In this document: positions 9,038 through 18,319 of the stretch, in pieces | How positions within the stretch are numbered: position 1 is the first letter of the stretch | Layout: each line of letters begins with the position of its first letter | Source: Oscillospiraceae bacterium | GTDB taxonomy: Bacteria > Bacillota > Clostridia > Oscillospirales > Acutalibacteraceae | Length of the DNA stretch: 64,000 bases | NCBI GenBank assembly: GCA_022650485.1 | Contig: JALCPP010000004.1 | Coordinates: forward strand, 62,001-126,000 | Direction of reading: 5' to 3' | Notes under the pieces: generated by a model | Databases searched by the model: none | What the model saw: the letters and a program-made list of their open reading frames with translations, nothing else | What the model was told of the DNA's origin: nothing | Translations under genes and position numbers: made by a program

Positions 9038-10540
9038 ATGAGCGACGGGACAACGGGAATGACAGAAAACGCAGAGAATAAGAGCGAAGCGGAAATTCGA
9101 AGGGAAAAACTGAACGCGCTGCAGAAAGCGGGGAAGGACCCTTTTTATATTACAACCTGCCCGCATGACAAATCAGCGCAGGAGATTAAGGACGACTTTG
9201 CCGAATTAGAAAATAAAGACGTGTGCATTGCCGGGCGGATTACCGGCTGGCGCGATATGGGCAAAGCCGGTTTTATGGACCTTGCCGACCGCAGCGGCCG
9301 GATTCAGGTTTATATGAAAATCGACCAGGTTGGCGAAGAAAGTTACACCGACCTGAAAACATACTGGGATGTCGGGGATATCATCAGCGTAAAGGGATAT
9401 GTATTCAAAACCCGCAGGGGTGAAATTTCCGTTCATGCAAAAGAGATTGGGCTTCTTTCCAAGTCCCTGCTTCCGCTGCCGGAAAAATTCCATGGCCTGA
9501 AGGACACGGATCTGCGGTACCGCCAGCGGTACCTGGACCTGATTATGAACCCGGAAGTCAGGGATACCTTTATTAAGCGCAGCAATATCATTAAGACGAT
9601 TCGCGGCGTTTTAGACGACAGAAAGTACATTGAGGTGGAGACGCCGGTGCTGAACACCATTCCCGGCGGCGCCGCGGCGCGTCCGTTTGTTACACACCAC
9701 AACACATTGGATATCGACATGTATCTGCGCATCGCGACGGAACTTCACCTGAAAAGGCTGATCGTCGGCGGAATGGAGCGCGTTTATGAAATCGGCCGCA
9801 TTTTCCGCAATGAGGGAATGGATGTCAAACATAATCCAGAATTCACAACGATTGAACTGTACGAAGCCTACACGGATTACCGCGGCATGATGGACCTGAC
9901 CGAGCGTTTGGTTCGTGAAAGTGCCCTGGCGGCCTGCGGGACCGACAAGGTGACGTATCAGGGCGAAGAGCTTGACTTCTCCACTCCGTTTGCCCGTGTT
10001 ACCATGAACGACGCGATTCAAAAATACACCGGCATTGATTTCCTGTCTTTCAAGGGCGACACCGCACGCGCAAAGCAGGAAGCCGAAAATCTGAAGCTGG
10101 AACTGAAGCCGACGGATACCTGGGGCGACATTATGGCGCGTGTATTTGACGAAAAAGTAGAGGACAAGCTCCTGCAGCCGACCTTTATTTATGATTACCC
10201 GGTGGAGGTTTCTCCGCTGACCAAGCGCAAGCGCGGCACGCCGGAACTGGTGGAACGCTTTGAGCTGTTCATCGCGCGGTGTGAACTGGCAAATGCGTAT
10301 TCGGAGCTGAACGACCCGATTGACCAGCGCGGACGCTTTGTGCATCAGATGGAGCTGCGCGCTTCCGGCGACGAAGAAGCCAACATGATCGACGAAGATT
10401 TTATTACCGCGCTGGAATACGGCATGCCGCCGACCGGAGGCATGGGCATGGGCATCGACCGCCTTGTCATGCTGCTGACAGACAGTGCTTCTATCCGCGA
10501 CGTTCTGCTGTTCCCGACCATGAAGCCGCGGGAGGACTGA
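9038..10540 (+). CDS. lysS: Lysine--tRNA ligase (class II)
   Basis: Charges tRNA-Lys with lysine in the cytoplasm (500 aa). An OB-fold anticodon-binding domain (about residues 60-155) precedes the class II core, with motif 2 around FRNEGMD..HNPEFT and motif 3 in GMGMGIDRLVM. ATG 9038 is preceded by TAGGAG with 7-base spacing; ATG 9032 is 6 bases upstream and an in-frame ATG at 8975 has no ribosome site. No T-box leader is seen. The next gene starts 8 bases after the stop. Confidence 0.95.
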   Translation: MSDGTTGMTENAENKSEAEIRREKLNALQKAGKDPFYITTCPHDKSAQEIKDDFAELENKDVCIAGRITGWRDMGKAGFMDLADRSGRIQVYMKIDQVGEESYTDLKTYWDVGDIISVKGYVFKTRRGEISVHAKEIGLLSKSLLPLPEKFHGLKDTDLRYRQRYLDLIMNPEVRDTFIKRSNIIKTIRGVLDDRKYIEVETPVLNTIPGGAAARPFVTHHNTLDIDMYLRIATELHLKRLIVGGMERVYEIGRIFRNEGMDVKHNPEFTTIELYEAYTDYRGMMDLTERLVRESALAACGTDKVTYQGEELDFSTPFARVTMNDAIQKYTGIDFLSFKGDTARAKQEAENLKLELKPTDTWGDIMARVFDEKVEDKLLQPTFIYDYPVEVSPLTKRKRGTPELVERFELFIARCELANAYSELNDPIDQRGRFVHQMELRASGDEEANMIDEDFITALEYGMPPTGGMGMGIDRLVMLLTDSASIRDVLLFPTMKPRED

Positions 10541-10547
10541 TGCGCCG

Positions 10548-11243
10548 ATGGCAAGGGAAGGCCTTCTGATTCATGAAAGCGAAGATCGGCCGGAACCGCC
10601 GGCCCCCGCGCCGGAAACACCGAAAAAGAAATGGGAAAATTTTTGGTATTATCACAAGTGGCACATGCTGATTGTACTATTGGCTGCGGGTCTGCTGGCT
10701 TTTGTTTTGCATGACCTGATGCGCCCTGAGGCGGACTATGAAATCGGGCTGATTACGACAGCAACCTATCCGCAGGAGGCCGTCGAGCTTTTGGAACAGA
10801 GCATTGGGGAGTACGGCGAGGATCTGAACGGGGACGGGCGAGTGCTGGTGCAGATTGACAGCTTTACCCTCGACCCGGAAGACAGTGTGTCGGAAATGCA
10901 GGTTGCCAACCAGGTCAAGCTGGATGCGGACCTTTCTTCGGGCGGCTGCCTGCTGTTTCTGACCGATGAGAAAAGCTTTCTGCATCAGCAGGAACAGAAC
11001 CGGCTGTTTGCAAAAACGGACGGAAGCACGCCCGCGAAAGGCGAAAACGACCCGGAACAGATGAGAATTCCCCTTTCCGGGCTCAAGGCGCTGTCAAAGC
11101 TGTCTTATCCAATGCAGGACGGGCAGGATCTAATGGATCGGCTCGGCTTGTCGCTGAGGATCTATCAGGGCTCCGCGGCCGAAGGTACGAAAGACGCGGA
11201 ATGGGAGGCTTCCCGCCGGCTGTTTGAAAAACTTGCCGGGTAA
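10548..11243 (+). CDS. Uncharacterised single-pass membrane protein
   Basis: Protein of 231 aa that I do not recognise. The N-terminal 40 residues are Pro/Glu-rich and cytoplasmic, one membrane helix covers about residues 45-63 (HMLIVLLAAGLLAFVLHDL), and the remaining 165 residues are predicted outside. No catalytic motif stands out. It lies 7 bases after lysS, with GGAGG inside the lysS end 12 bases before its ATG, so it is probably cotranscribed with lysS. A terminator follows. Confidence 0.7.
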   Translation: MAREGLLIHESEDRPEPPAPAPETPKKKWENFWYYHKWHMLIVLLAAGLLAFVLHDLMRPEADYEIGLITTATYPQEAVELLEQSIGEYGEDLNGDGRVLVQIDSFTLDPEDSVSEMQVANQVKLDADLSSGGCLLFLTDEKSFLHQQEQNRLFAKTDGSTPAKGENDPEQMRIPLSGLKALSKLSYPMQDGQDLMDRLGLSLRIYQGSAAEGTKDAEWEASRRLFEKLAG

Positions 11244-11244
11244 A

Positions 11245-11279
11245 AAGCGCGGCGCGGCTCTGCTGCCGCGCTTTTTTTC
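11245..11279 (+). terminator. Intrinsic terminator
   Basis: AAGCGCGGC pairs with GCCGCGCTT, followed by a run of T. It closes the lysS transcription unit. Confidence 0.88.
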
Positions 11280-11385
11280 CATATATCGCTCAATTTTTAA
11301 ATTGTATTCATAAATTATTTTTTAAATCTATTATAATCAAATTATAAGGAACTCTAAGACAGACAAGTAGGGGAGGATGATTGAA

Positions 11386-12075
11386 ATGGCTGCGGGAAAA
11401 ATTCTTGTGGTGGACGACGACCAGAATATCTGTGAGCTGTTGCGGCTGTACTTGGAAAAAGAAGGGTATGATGTTGCGCTGGCGGGCAGCGGCAGAAAAG
11501 CACTGGAGCAGTTTGACAGGGAAAACCCGGACCTGATTCTGCTGGACATCATGCTTCCGGAGCTGGACGGCTGGCAGGTATGCCGGGAAATCCGGAAAAA
11601 ATCACAGTGCCCCATTATTATGCTGACCGCGAAAGGCGAAGTGTTCGACAAAGTGCTTGGGCTGGAGCTGGGCGCGGACGACTATGTGGTAAAACCGTTT
11701 GAAGCCAAAGAGGTCGTGGCGCGCATTAAGGCTGTGCTGCGCCGGCTGGGCAAAAACGGAAACGATACCGTGAAAGAAGTCAAGTACGACAAACTTTCCA
11801 TCAACCTGACCAACTATGAACTGAAGGTAAACGGGGTTCAGGTCGACACACCGCCGAAAGAAATGGAACTGATTTATCACCTGGCCAGCAACCCGAACCG
11901 CGTGTTCACGCGCGACCAGCTTCTGGATGAAGTGTGGGGATTCGACTACTACGGAGACAGCCGGACGGTGGATGTTCATGTGAAGCGGCTGCGCGAAAAG
12001 CTGGAGGGAGTTTCAGACCAGTGGGAGCTGAAAACCGTTTGGGGTGTCGGTTATAAATTTGAGGTGAAGGAATAA
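11386..12075 (+). CDS. OmpR/PhoB-family response regulator
   Basis: Two-component response regulator of 229 aa. The receiver domain has the acidic pocket (VVDDD), phospho-acceptor Asp54 in LLDIMLPELDG, the conserved Thr in MLTAK, and Lys in VVKPFE. The C-terminal winged helix is of OmpR type (FTRDQLLDEVWGFDYYGDSRTVDVHV is its core region). ATG 11386 is chosen because AGGGGAGG at 11369-11376 is correctly spaced for it; ATG 11377 would leave no spacing. The partner kinase follows after 27 bases, then an HtrA protease, suggesting envelope stress sensing. Confidence 0.93.
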   Translation: MAAGKILVVDDDQNICELLRLYLEKEGYDVALAGSGRKALEQFDRENPDLILLDIMLPELDGWQVCREIRKKSQCPIIMLTAKGEVFDKVLGLELGADDYVVKPFEAKEVVARIKAVLRRLGKNGNDTVKEVKYDKLSINLTNYELKVNGVQVDTPPKEMELIYHLASNPNRVFTRDQLLDEVWGFDYYGDSRTVDVHVKRLREKLEGVSDQWELKTVWGVGYKFEVKE

Positions 12076-12102
12076 CCGGAGAACCGCCTCCGGGGGGATG
12101 CA

Positions 12103-13617
12103 ATGCAGAAAACTCTGTTTAAAAAATACTTGAGGATTACGTCGCTGGTCATTCTTGTCAGCTTTTTCCTTCTGGGCTTTGTCATGCTGATTGCAATTTC
12201 AAGCTACTGGAAGACGGAAAAGCTGGACCTTCTCCGGAAAAATGCGCAGAGCGTCGCCAGAATCGCGGCGGACAGCGTCATCACGGTGAACCAGAACGAG
12301 TACCAGGTGGACGGGGTGAGGATGAGAACGTTTATCCTCGCTTTTGCCGATAACATTGATGCGGACATTTTCGTGACCAAGCTGGACGGACAGCCTCTTC
12401 TGGCGGCTTATGGAAGCGGCGGAAAGGTGAACGGAACCGGCAGGGTCAGCACGGAAATTATGCAGCAGGCGCTGGGTGACGGGTATTCCGCGCAGGGAAC
12501 GATGAACGGTTTTTATGACCAGCGGTATTACATTGTCGGGGTTCCGATTTCACTTACTGTAAACGGAGCGCCCGTGCAGATCGGCGCGGTGTTTGCGGCT
12601 TACAGTGTAAGAACCTTCAACGAATTCCGCATGGATGTTCTGAAGATGATTATTTTTGCCGCCATGGCGGCGTTTGCCATTGCGTTCTGTGTCATTTGGC
12701 TGTTTTCTTACAAACTGGTGCAGCCGCTGCGCAATATGGCGGCGGCGGCACGGTGCTTCGGGGAAGGGAACTTTTCCGTGCGTGTGCCGGTTACCAGCCA
12801 GGATGAGATCGGGCAGCTTTCGGTGGCATTTAACAATATGGCGGATTCGCTCGCTTCTGTGGAACATGTCCGCCGCGATTTTGTCGCAAATGTGTCGCAT
12901 GAGCTGAAAACGCCGATGACGACGATTGCCGGATTTGTCAACGGAATTCTGGACGGAACCATTGAACCGGAAAAGCAGAAACATTATCTTCGCATTGTTT
13001 CGCAGGAAGTCATGCGGCTGTCGCGTTTGGTGCGCACCATGCTGGATCTTTCCCGCATCGACAGCGGAGAGCTGACGCTTCGGCCCGCCCGCTTTGATAT
13101 CACGGGCACTGTCCTTTCCGCCATGCTGTCGTTTGAACAGGCCATTGAAGAAAAGAAAATTGAAGTACGCGGGCTGGAACGTGCCGAAAGCCTTTTTGTT
13201 GACGGTGATCCCGATATGATTCATCAGGTTGTGTATAATCTGATTGACAACGCCGTAAAATTTACAAAGGAAGGCGGCTATATCCAGATAGGGCTCAGCC
13301 AGGAAGCGGACCGAACGACCGTTTCTGTGGAAAACAGTGGGGATGGGATATCCCCGGATGAGCTGCCGATGGTGTTTGAACGTTTTTACAAGACCGACAA
13401 ATCGCGCAGTCAGGATCGCAAAGGCATGGGGCTGGGACTTTATATTGTCAAAACAATCATTCGCTTGCACGGCGGGGAAATTGCCGCCCACAGCGTCTGG
13501 CATGAAAATTGCCGGTTTGAATTCTGGCTTCCCAGGCGAATTGATACCCGGACCAGTCAGCTCAATTTGGTAGAGACCAGCGGTAAAGAACCAAAAGAAC
13601 ACTCAAAAAAGAAATGA
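12103..13617 (+). CDS. Sensor histidine kinase
   Basis: Membrane kinase of 504 aa pairing with the upstream regulator. Helices lie at about residues 12-36 and 180-203, enclosing an extracellular sensor of about 140 residues. A HAMP linker follows (about 204-256), then the dimerisation domain with phospho-acceptor His266 in VSHELKTP, and an ATPase domain with the N box (NLIDNAVKFT) and G box (GMGLGLYIV). The sensor domain shows no recognised fold. An htrA-like gene follows 12 bases later, a plausible target of the system. Confidence 0.93.
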   Translation: MQKTLFKKYLRITSLVILVSFFLLGFVMLIAISSYWKTEKLDLLRKNAQSVARIAADSVITVNQNEYQVDGVRMRTFILAFADNIDADIFVTKLDGQPLLAAYGSGGKVNGTGRVSTEIMQQALGDGYSAQGTMNGFYDQRYYIVGVPISLTVNGAPVQIGAVFAAYSVRTFNEFRMDVLKMIIFAAMAAFAIAFCVIWLFSYKLVQPLRNMAAAARCFGEGNFSVRVPVTSQDEIGQLSVAFNNMADSLASVEHVRRDFVANVSHELKTPMTTIAGFVNGILDGTIEPEKQKHYLRIVSQEVMRLSRLVRTMLDLSRIDSGELTLRPARFDITGTVLSAMLSFEQAIEEKKIEVRGLERAESLFVDGDPDMIHQVVYNLIDNAVKFTKEGGYIQIGLSQEADRTTVSVENSGDGISPDELPMVFERFYKTDKSRSQDRKGMGLGLYIVKTIIRLHGGEIAAHSVWHENCRFEFWLPRRIDTRTSQLNLVETSGKEPKEHSKKK

Positions 13618-13629
13618 AAGGGCTTTTTT

Positions 13630-15297
13630 ATGAACGACAACGGTTTTGACCCAAAAAGTGAAAAAGACCCATGGGAATACGAAGACCGCCGGCAGAGTGA
13701 AACGGAGCGGGACTCGAATCCGCAGAATGCCGCGGAGTCCGAAAACACAGCGCAGGAAGAAACGTCTTCTGCCCAGGGAGAGCCGTCCGGGGAGCCACAG
13801 CAGCCCAGGGAAGAGTCCGCGGGGCAGAGTTCCGGTCAGGAACCGTACCCCCCTTCCAGCGGGTATGGAACGCCGCCTGCCGGCGGAAACGGAGATAGAT
13901 CGCCTTACGGCAACCCTTCCAGCGGGCAGGCGTACGGCAATTACAACGGCGGTGGCACGCAGGGCGGAAACCGGGCCGGAGGGCCAACCTATGATAATCC
14001 ATATGGTCAGACTTACTGGAACTATTCCGGCGGAAACCAGTACGGGCAGCAGCCGAACCAGCCGCCCATGCCGCCCAAAAAGATGGGAACAGGGCTGAAA
14101 GTCCTTTTGTGGGCACTGGGGGTAGTGGTTGCCGGGCTGATTGTGGGAACCGCCGTTTATGGATACCGGATGACTACTCAGAACCCCGGGGTGGTGAGCA
14201 GCAGTTCGGCGGCTTCTTCCACTGCCCCGGATGAAGAAAATGGTACTTCCTCCGCTTCTTCCTCCGCTCTGATCGGCGGAGTGGAGGATAACGGAACCGA
14301 CCCGAATGCTTCCGGTATTGTGGTTCAGCCCCATCCCTCGGGCGATGCGCTGACCGCGACGGAAGTTTACAAGCGGATCATTCAAAGTGTGGTGGGTGTG
14401 CAGACGACAATTCAGGAAAGCGGTACCAGCGAGGGCACCGGCATTATTGCCTCAAAAGACGGTTATATTCTGACCAATGCGCATGTCATCAATTACTCCA
14501 ACAAATATCCCGTAAAGGTCATTCTGCATGACAATAAGTCCTGTGAAGCCAAGGTGGTTGGGTACGACAAGACCTCCGACCTGGCGGTGCTGAAGATCAA
14601 TGCCACGGGGCTGTCCCCGGCGACATTCGGCACGGTGGACGGCATGCAGGTCGGCGACCATGTCATCGCGATCGGAAACCCCGGCGGGCTGAGTTTTGCG
14701 GGCTCGCTGACCGGCGGCTATATTTCCGCGCTGGACCGTTCAATTGAAGAACACAGCGAGAACGGCATGACCTATATCCAGACGGATGCCGCGATCAATC
14801 CCGGAAACTCGGGCGGCCCGCTGGTCAATCTGTACGGGCAGGTCGTCGGGATTAATTCGAACAAAATCGTCGCGTCGGGATACGAGGGCATGGGTTTTGC
14901 CATTCCGATCAGCCGTGCGAAAACCATTATCAACGACCTGATTGCACACGGTTATGTTTCCGGCCGCACCCGCCTTGGCATCAGAGCCAAGACGATCGAG
15001 CCGCTCTATCAGCAGATTTACGGATACCCGCAGGGAGTACTGATTGTTACCATTGACGACGACAGCCCGCTGAAAAGCAGCGGAGCGGTTCAGGGCGATA
15101 TTATCACGGAAGCGGACGGAACGGAAATTACCGATATGGACGGCCTGTACGCGGTTCTGACCAGGCATAAACCCGGGGACACCATCAAAATTAAAATTTA
15201 CTCAACGTCTCTTTCACAAACCGCGGGCGGCGGCAAAGACGGCACCACAAAGGAAATCAGCGTAACGCTGCTGGAAGACAAGGGCGAAACGCAGTAA
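13630..15297 (+). CDS. HtrA/DegP-like membrane serine protease
   Basis: Surface quality-control protease of 555 aa. About 150 cytoplasmic residues are rich in Ser, Gly, Pro, Glu and Gln, followed by one membrane helix (about 155-178), a Ser-rich linker, a trypsin-like S1C domain and a C-terminal PDZ domain. The triad is intact: His285 (LTNAHV), Asp317 (TSDLAVL) and Ser394 (GNSGGPL). The long low-complexity N-terminus is longer than in most HtrA proteins. It lies 12 bases after the kinase gene; CssRS controlling HtrA in Bacillus is a known parallel, so stress-induced expression is likely. Confidence 0.93.
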   Translation: MNDNGFDPKSEKDPWEYEDRRQSETERDSNPQNAAESENTAQEETSSAQGEPSGEPQQPREESAGQSSGQEPYPPSSGYGTPPAGGNGDRSPYGNPSSGQAYGNYNGGGTQGGNRAGGPTYDNPYGQTYWNYSGGNQYGQQPNQPPMPPKKMGTGLKVLLWALGVVVAGLIVGTAVYGYRMTTQNPGVVSSSSAASSTAPDEENGTSSASSSALIGGVEDNGTDPNASGIVVQPHPSGDALTATEVYKRIIQSVVGVQTTIQESGTSEGTGIIASKDGYILTNAHVINYSNKYPVKVILHDNKSCEAKVVGYDKTSDLAVLKINATGLSPATFGTVDGMQVGDHVIAIGNPGGLSFAGSLTGGYISALDRSIEEHSENGMTYIQTDAAINPGNSGGPLVNLYGQVVGINSNKIVASGYEGMGFAIPISRAKTIINDLIAHGYVSGRTRLGIRAKTIEPLYQQIYGYPQGVLIVTIDDDSPLKSSGAVQGDIITEADGTEITDMDGLYAVLTRHKPGDTIKIKIYSTSLSQTAGGGKDGTTKEISVTLLEDKGETQ

Positions 15298-15311
15298 ATG
15301 TCATAGAATTC

Positions 15312-15348
15312 GGCCGGTCCCTGTTTCCGCATGGGGCCGGCTTTTTTA
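15312..15348 (+). terminator. Intrinsic terminator after the htrA-like gene
   Basis: GGCCGGTCCC pairs with GGGGCCGGC across an 11-base loop, with six T following. Confidence 0.85.
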
Positions 15349-15473
15349 CTTTTTGCAGATCAATGGAAGAAAACGTATTTCTTTCTTGTGGCTGCGCAGG
15401 ATAACAGGGGAGAATCCGGTCGAAAGCGAATCTGAAGCGGACTCGGATGAGATTGAGAAAGGGGCAGGCGGGC

Positions 15474-16772
15474 ATGAAACAAAGAAAACGCGCAATAATC
15501 GCGGGCGGCGGATGGGGCGGTTGTGCCGCTGCGGTGTCCGCGGTGAAATGCGGCATGGATACCGTACTGCTGGAGCGGACGGATATGCTTCTGGGAACGG
15601 GTCTGGTGGGTGGAATCATGCGCAATAACGGGCGCTTTACGGCGCAGGAGGAATGCGCGGCGCTCGGCGCCGGTGAGCTGTTTCGCATCACGGATCAGTT
15701 TGCCAGGCACCGCAATGTCGATTTCCCGGGTCACCGCCACGCGAGTTTGTACGATGTAACCCGCACACCGGCCGCAGTCGAGCGGTATCTGCACCGGATC
15801 GGCGTGCGGGTGGAGTATCAGGCACGCATCCGTAAAGCGGAGGCTGCCCGCGGTATTCTGTACAGCGTGACGGACGACAGCGGCCGCGTATTTGACGGGG
15901 ATGTGTTTGTCGATGCGACCGGATCCGCCGGTCCGCAGGGGAACTGTGCGAAATACGGCAACGGCTGTGCCATGTGTGTGCTGCGCTGCCCAAGCTTTGG
16001 CGGAAGGGTCAGCCTGACGGCGCTTGCCGGAATTCCGGAAATTCAGGGGAAGAACGCCGTGGGCGAAACCGGGGCGATGAGCGGGTCCTGCAAACTGCAG
16101 AAGGAATCGCTGGCGCCTTCGATTGTGGGGTGCCTTGAAAGAACAGGTGTGGCCGTCATCCCTCTGCCGAAAGAGCTGATCGAGGATCATTTGGCGGAAA
16201 AAGCGTGCCAGCAGTACGCTCTTCCGGAATACCGTGAAAATCTCATTTTGCTCGACACGGGTCATGCCAAGATGATGACTCCGTTTTTCGACCTTCACAA
16301 ACTGCGGCGCGTGCCGGGTTTTGAAAATGCGCGCTATGCCGACCCCTACGCGGGCGGGCGCGGAAATTCGGTGCGCTTTTTGGCCATGGCGCCGCGTGAA
16401 GATTCCCTTTTGGTTAACGGAATGAAAAACCTGTTATGCGCGGGAGAAAAGGCGGGATTGCTGGTGGGGCATACGGAGGCGATTGTGACCGGATCGCTTG
16501 CCGGGTTTAATGCCGCGCGCCTGGCGTACGGAAAAGAGCCGCTTTGTCTGCCGCGCGGGCTTGCCTGCGGTGAGGCGATCGCCTTTGTCAGGGAACAGAT
16601 GGGTTCTGCGCAGGGGCTTTCCATGAAATATACGTTTTCCGGTTCTGTTTTGTATGAACGGCTGAAGAAACTGGGGTTGGATTCTTCTGACCCGGAGCAA
16701 ATCCGCGTGCGGGTGAACAAACTGGGGCTTGCTCATATCCTGCGCCCGCGTTACGGGGATTTTCCCATATAA
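15474..16772 (+). CDS. FAD-dependent oxidoreductase, substrate unknown
   Basis: Flavoprotein of 432 aa. The N-terminal Rossmann motif IIAGGGWGGCAAA binds FAD, followed by LLERTDMLLGTGLVGG, typical of the FAD_oxidored group (PF12831-like). Conserved blocks DATGSAG and VLRCPSF follow. There is no signal peptide or membrane helix. ATG 15474 has AGAAAGGGG 9 bases upstream; ATG 15447 is an alternative. It stands alone behind the htrA terminator and upstream of an ABC importer cluster; a link to that importer is possible but unsupported. The substrate cannot be named. Confidence 0.75.
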   Translation: MKQRKRAIIAGGGWGGCAAAVSAVKCGMDTVLLERTDMLLGTGLVGGIMRNNGRFTAQEECAALGAGELFRITDQFARHRNVDFPGHRHASLYDVTRTPAAVERYLHRIGVRVEYQARIRKAEAARGILYSVTDDSGRVFDGDVFVDATGSAGPQGNCAKYGNGCAMCVLRCPSFGGRVSLTALAGIPEIQGKNAVGETGAMSGSCKLQKESLAPSIVGCLERTGVAVIPLPKELIEDHLAEKACQQYALPEYRENLILLDTGHAKMMTPFFDLHKLRRVPGFENARYADPYAGGRGNSVRFLAMAPREDSLLVNGMKNLLCAGEKAGLLVGHTEAIVTGSLAGFNAARLAYGKEPLCLPRGLACGEAIAFVREQMGSAQGLSMKYTFSGSVLYERLKKLGLDSSDPEQIRVRVNKLGLAHILRPRYGDFPI

Positions 16773-17051
16773 GGGAACGCATCTTTCTGATTTATTTGGG
16801 CTGACCGGTGTCAATTTTCCCCGGCCGATCTATTATGTTATTAGATGTGCAACAAACAGGACCCGCGGCAATTGGAATGCTGAGAGGAAAGACGCTTTAA
16901 GAGTTGCTTAAAGCGTCTTTCTTTGTATCTTTATCTGCCCGGTAAAACAGAGCCAGCCCAAAGCGGGTGACGATTTGGCGCGGCGCGGTTCAAAAGGCAA
17001 TGCCGAAAAAAGGATTCGGAGGCTCCGGCTGAAACGGAGAGAGGGTGCGTT
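16773..17051 (+). other. Intergenic region before the importer cluster
   Basis: No gene is seen. It holds a perfect 14-pair hairpin at 16888-16920 (see the terminator entry). The CTGAGA at 16880-16885 resembles a piece of the TPP riboswitch, but the rest of that motif is missing. Confidence 0.5.
16888..16925 (+). terminator. Hairpin, likely terminator, before the importer cluster
   Basis: AAAGACGCTTTAAG (16888-16901) is perfectly complementary to 16907-16920 across a 5-base loop, followed by a T-rich stretch. It lies 115 bases after the FAD oxidoreductase stop and could end that transcript or be a leader attenuator of the next operon. Confidence 0.7.
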
Positions 17052-17420
17052 ATGGTCGCCGGTACTTTTAAACAGGAAATACTGAAGGTTTACAACAGTG
17101 TCAACAGGCGGATTTTTAACACCGGCGTCCGGCAGCAGAATGTCGAGTTTGCCGGCAGTAAAATTATCATTCTTTCCCTGAACACCCGGATTCCCGCCTT
17201 AAAACTTTTAGACGACAAATATGCCGGTACAACCGATTATATGGATCATCTGCTGACACAGATTTTTAAAAAACAGATTAAAACGTCAATAGAAAAGCAG
17301 TTTCACTTAAATGTAATCGCCGTTTTCAAGGACTATGACGCGGCGTCGGAATTTTCCGGCACCATCATATGCCTTGACCGCGATGTAGAAGCCTGTCTGA
17401 ATGAACTGCCGGAGCTTTGA
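17052..17420 (+). CDS. MpsC/DUF2294-like protein
   Basis: Small cytoplasmic protein of 122 aa. The pattern NVEFAGSKIIILSLN near residues 28-42 and a C-terminal ICLDRD suggest the DUF2294 family, part of which is named after MpsC of a proposed Na+-translocating system; that function is poorly established. There is no membrane segment. It lies about 95 bases before the ABC ATPase gene on the same strand, so it may belong to the importer operon. Family assignment is from memory of the pattern and is moderate. Confidence 0.55.
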   Translation: MVAGTFKQEILKVYNSVNRRIFNTGVRQQNVEFAGSKIIILSLNTRIPALKLLDDKYAGTTDYMDHLLTQIFKKQIKTSIEKQFHLNVIAVFKDYDAASEFSGTIICLDRDVEACLNELPEL

Positions 17421-17514
17421 ATTTGATTCAAAGAGCCGGAATGAAAAAGCCCGCGCGGGGCAGCCCGCGGGGGGCTGTGCGTATGACTCAGTTCAAGAAA
17501 GGAAGAGTTTTACA

Positions 17515-18303
17515 ATGAGCAAACCCTGCAAGATTGAAGTGACCGGGGTCAGCAAGATTTTTCGCAAGAACGGGACCAATGTTGCCGCGCTTTCAGAAAC
17601 GAACCTTGCCGTTGAAGAAGGGCGTTTTGCCAGCATCATCGGGCCTTCCGGCTGCGGAAAGTCCACCCTGTTCCATATTATCGCCGGGTTAATGACACCC
17701 ACCGCGGGGGATGTCACCGTTGATGGGCAGAGCATTGTAGGAAAGGCCGGAACGGTCGGCTACATGCTGCAGAAAGACCTTCTTCTGCCCTGGCGCACGA
17801 TTCTGGACAATATTATTCTTGGGCTCGAAATCCGCGGCATTCCGCGTGCGCAGGCTGTGGAACGGGCCCTCCCTCTGATGAAAAAATACGGGTTGGGCGG
17901 GTTTGAAACCCACTACCCGACCGAATTGTCCGGCGGAATGCGCCAGCGGGCCGCACTGCTGCGCACGCTGCTGTACGACCGGGATATCCTGCTGCTGGAT
18001 GAACCGTTCGGCGCGCTGGATGCCCAGACCAGACTTTCCATGCAGAACTGGCTGTTGGAAATCTGGAGCGATTTCGGCAAAACGGTGCTGTTTGTCACGC
18101 ATGATATTGACGAGGCCGTTTATCTTTCCGATGATATTTATGTATTTTCCCCAAGACCGGGGCATATTCGCGCCAAAATCACCGTCCCGATCGGCCGCCC
18201 GAGAAAAGCGGAGGACCTGACGGCTCCCCGTTTTATGGAAATGAAACATCATCTGCTGGATCTGCTTTCCGCCGGGCAGGTTCAGGCAGAAGAAATTTCT
18301 TAG
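17515..18303 (+). CDS. NitT/TauT-family ABC transporter ATP-binding protein
   Basis: ATPase (262 aa) of an importer in the nitrate/sulfonate/taurine/hydroxymethylpyrimidine group. Walker A GPSGCGKST, Q-loop MLQKDLLLPWRT, signature LSGGMRQRAALLRTL, Walker B LLLDEPFGALDAQTR and H-loop VTHDIDEA are present; the LLPWRT Q-loop is typical of SsuB/TauB-like proteins. ATG 17515 has GGAAG correctly spaced; an upstream frame extension to 17401 overlaps the previous gene and lacks a ribosome site. Permease and binding protein follow at once. The substrate is not decided by sequence. Confidence 0.92.
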   Translation: MSKPCKIEVTGVSKIFRKNGTNVAALSETNLAVEEGRFASIIGPSGCGKSTLFHIIAGLMTPTAGDVTVDGQSIVGKAGTVGYMLQKDLLLPWRTILDNIILGLEIRGIPRAQAVERALPLMKKYGLGGFETHYPTELSGGMRQRAALLRTLLYDRDILLLDEPFGALDAQTRLSMQNWLLEIWSDFGKTVLFVTHDIDEAVYLSDDIYVFSPRPGHIRAKITVPIGRPRKAEDLTAPRFMEMKHHLLDLLSAGQVQAEEIS

Positions 18304-18319
18304 GGACGGAAGTGAAAAA

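Noticed and set aside
9000-9040. T-box leader before lysS
   Set aside because: The spacing between the greA terminator and the start is too short, and the T-box core TGG-containing bulge is absent.
12550-13602. 350-codon open frame on the minus strand opposite the histidine kinase
   Set aside because: It lies fully inside a well-supported gene, has no ribosome site or family signature, and reads as the high-GC antisense shadow of the kinase.
16770-16925. TPP or guanidine riboswitch before the importer cluster
   Set aside because: Only CTGAGA resembles the TPP aptamer; the second conserved half (ACCTGAT region) is absent, and no ykkC-type core was found.
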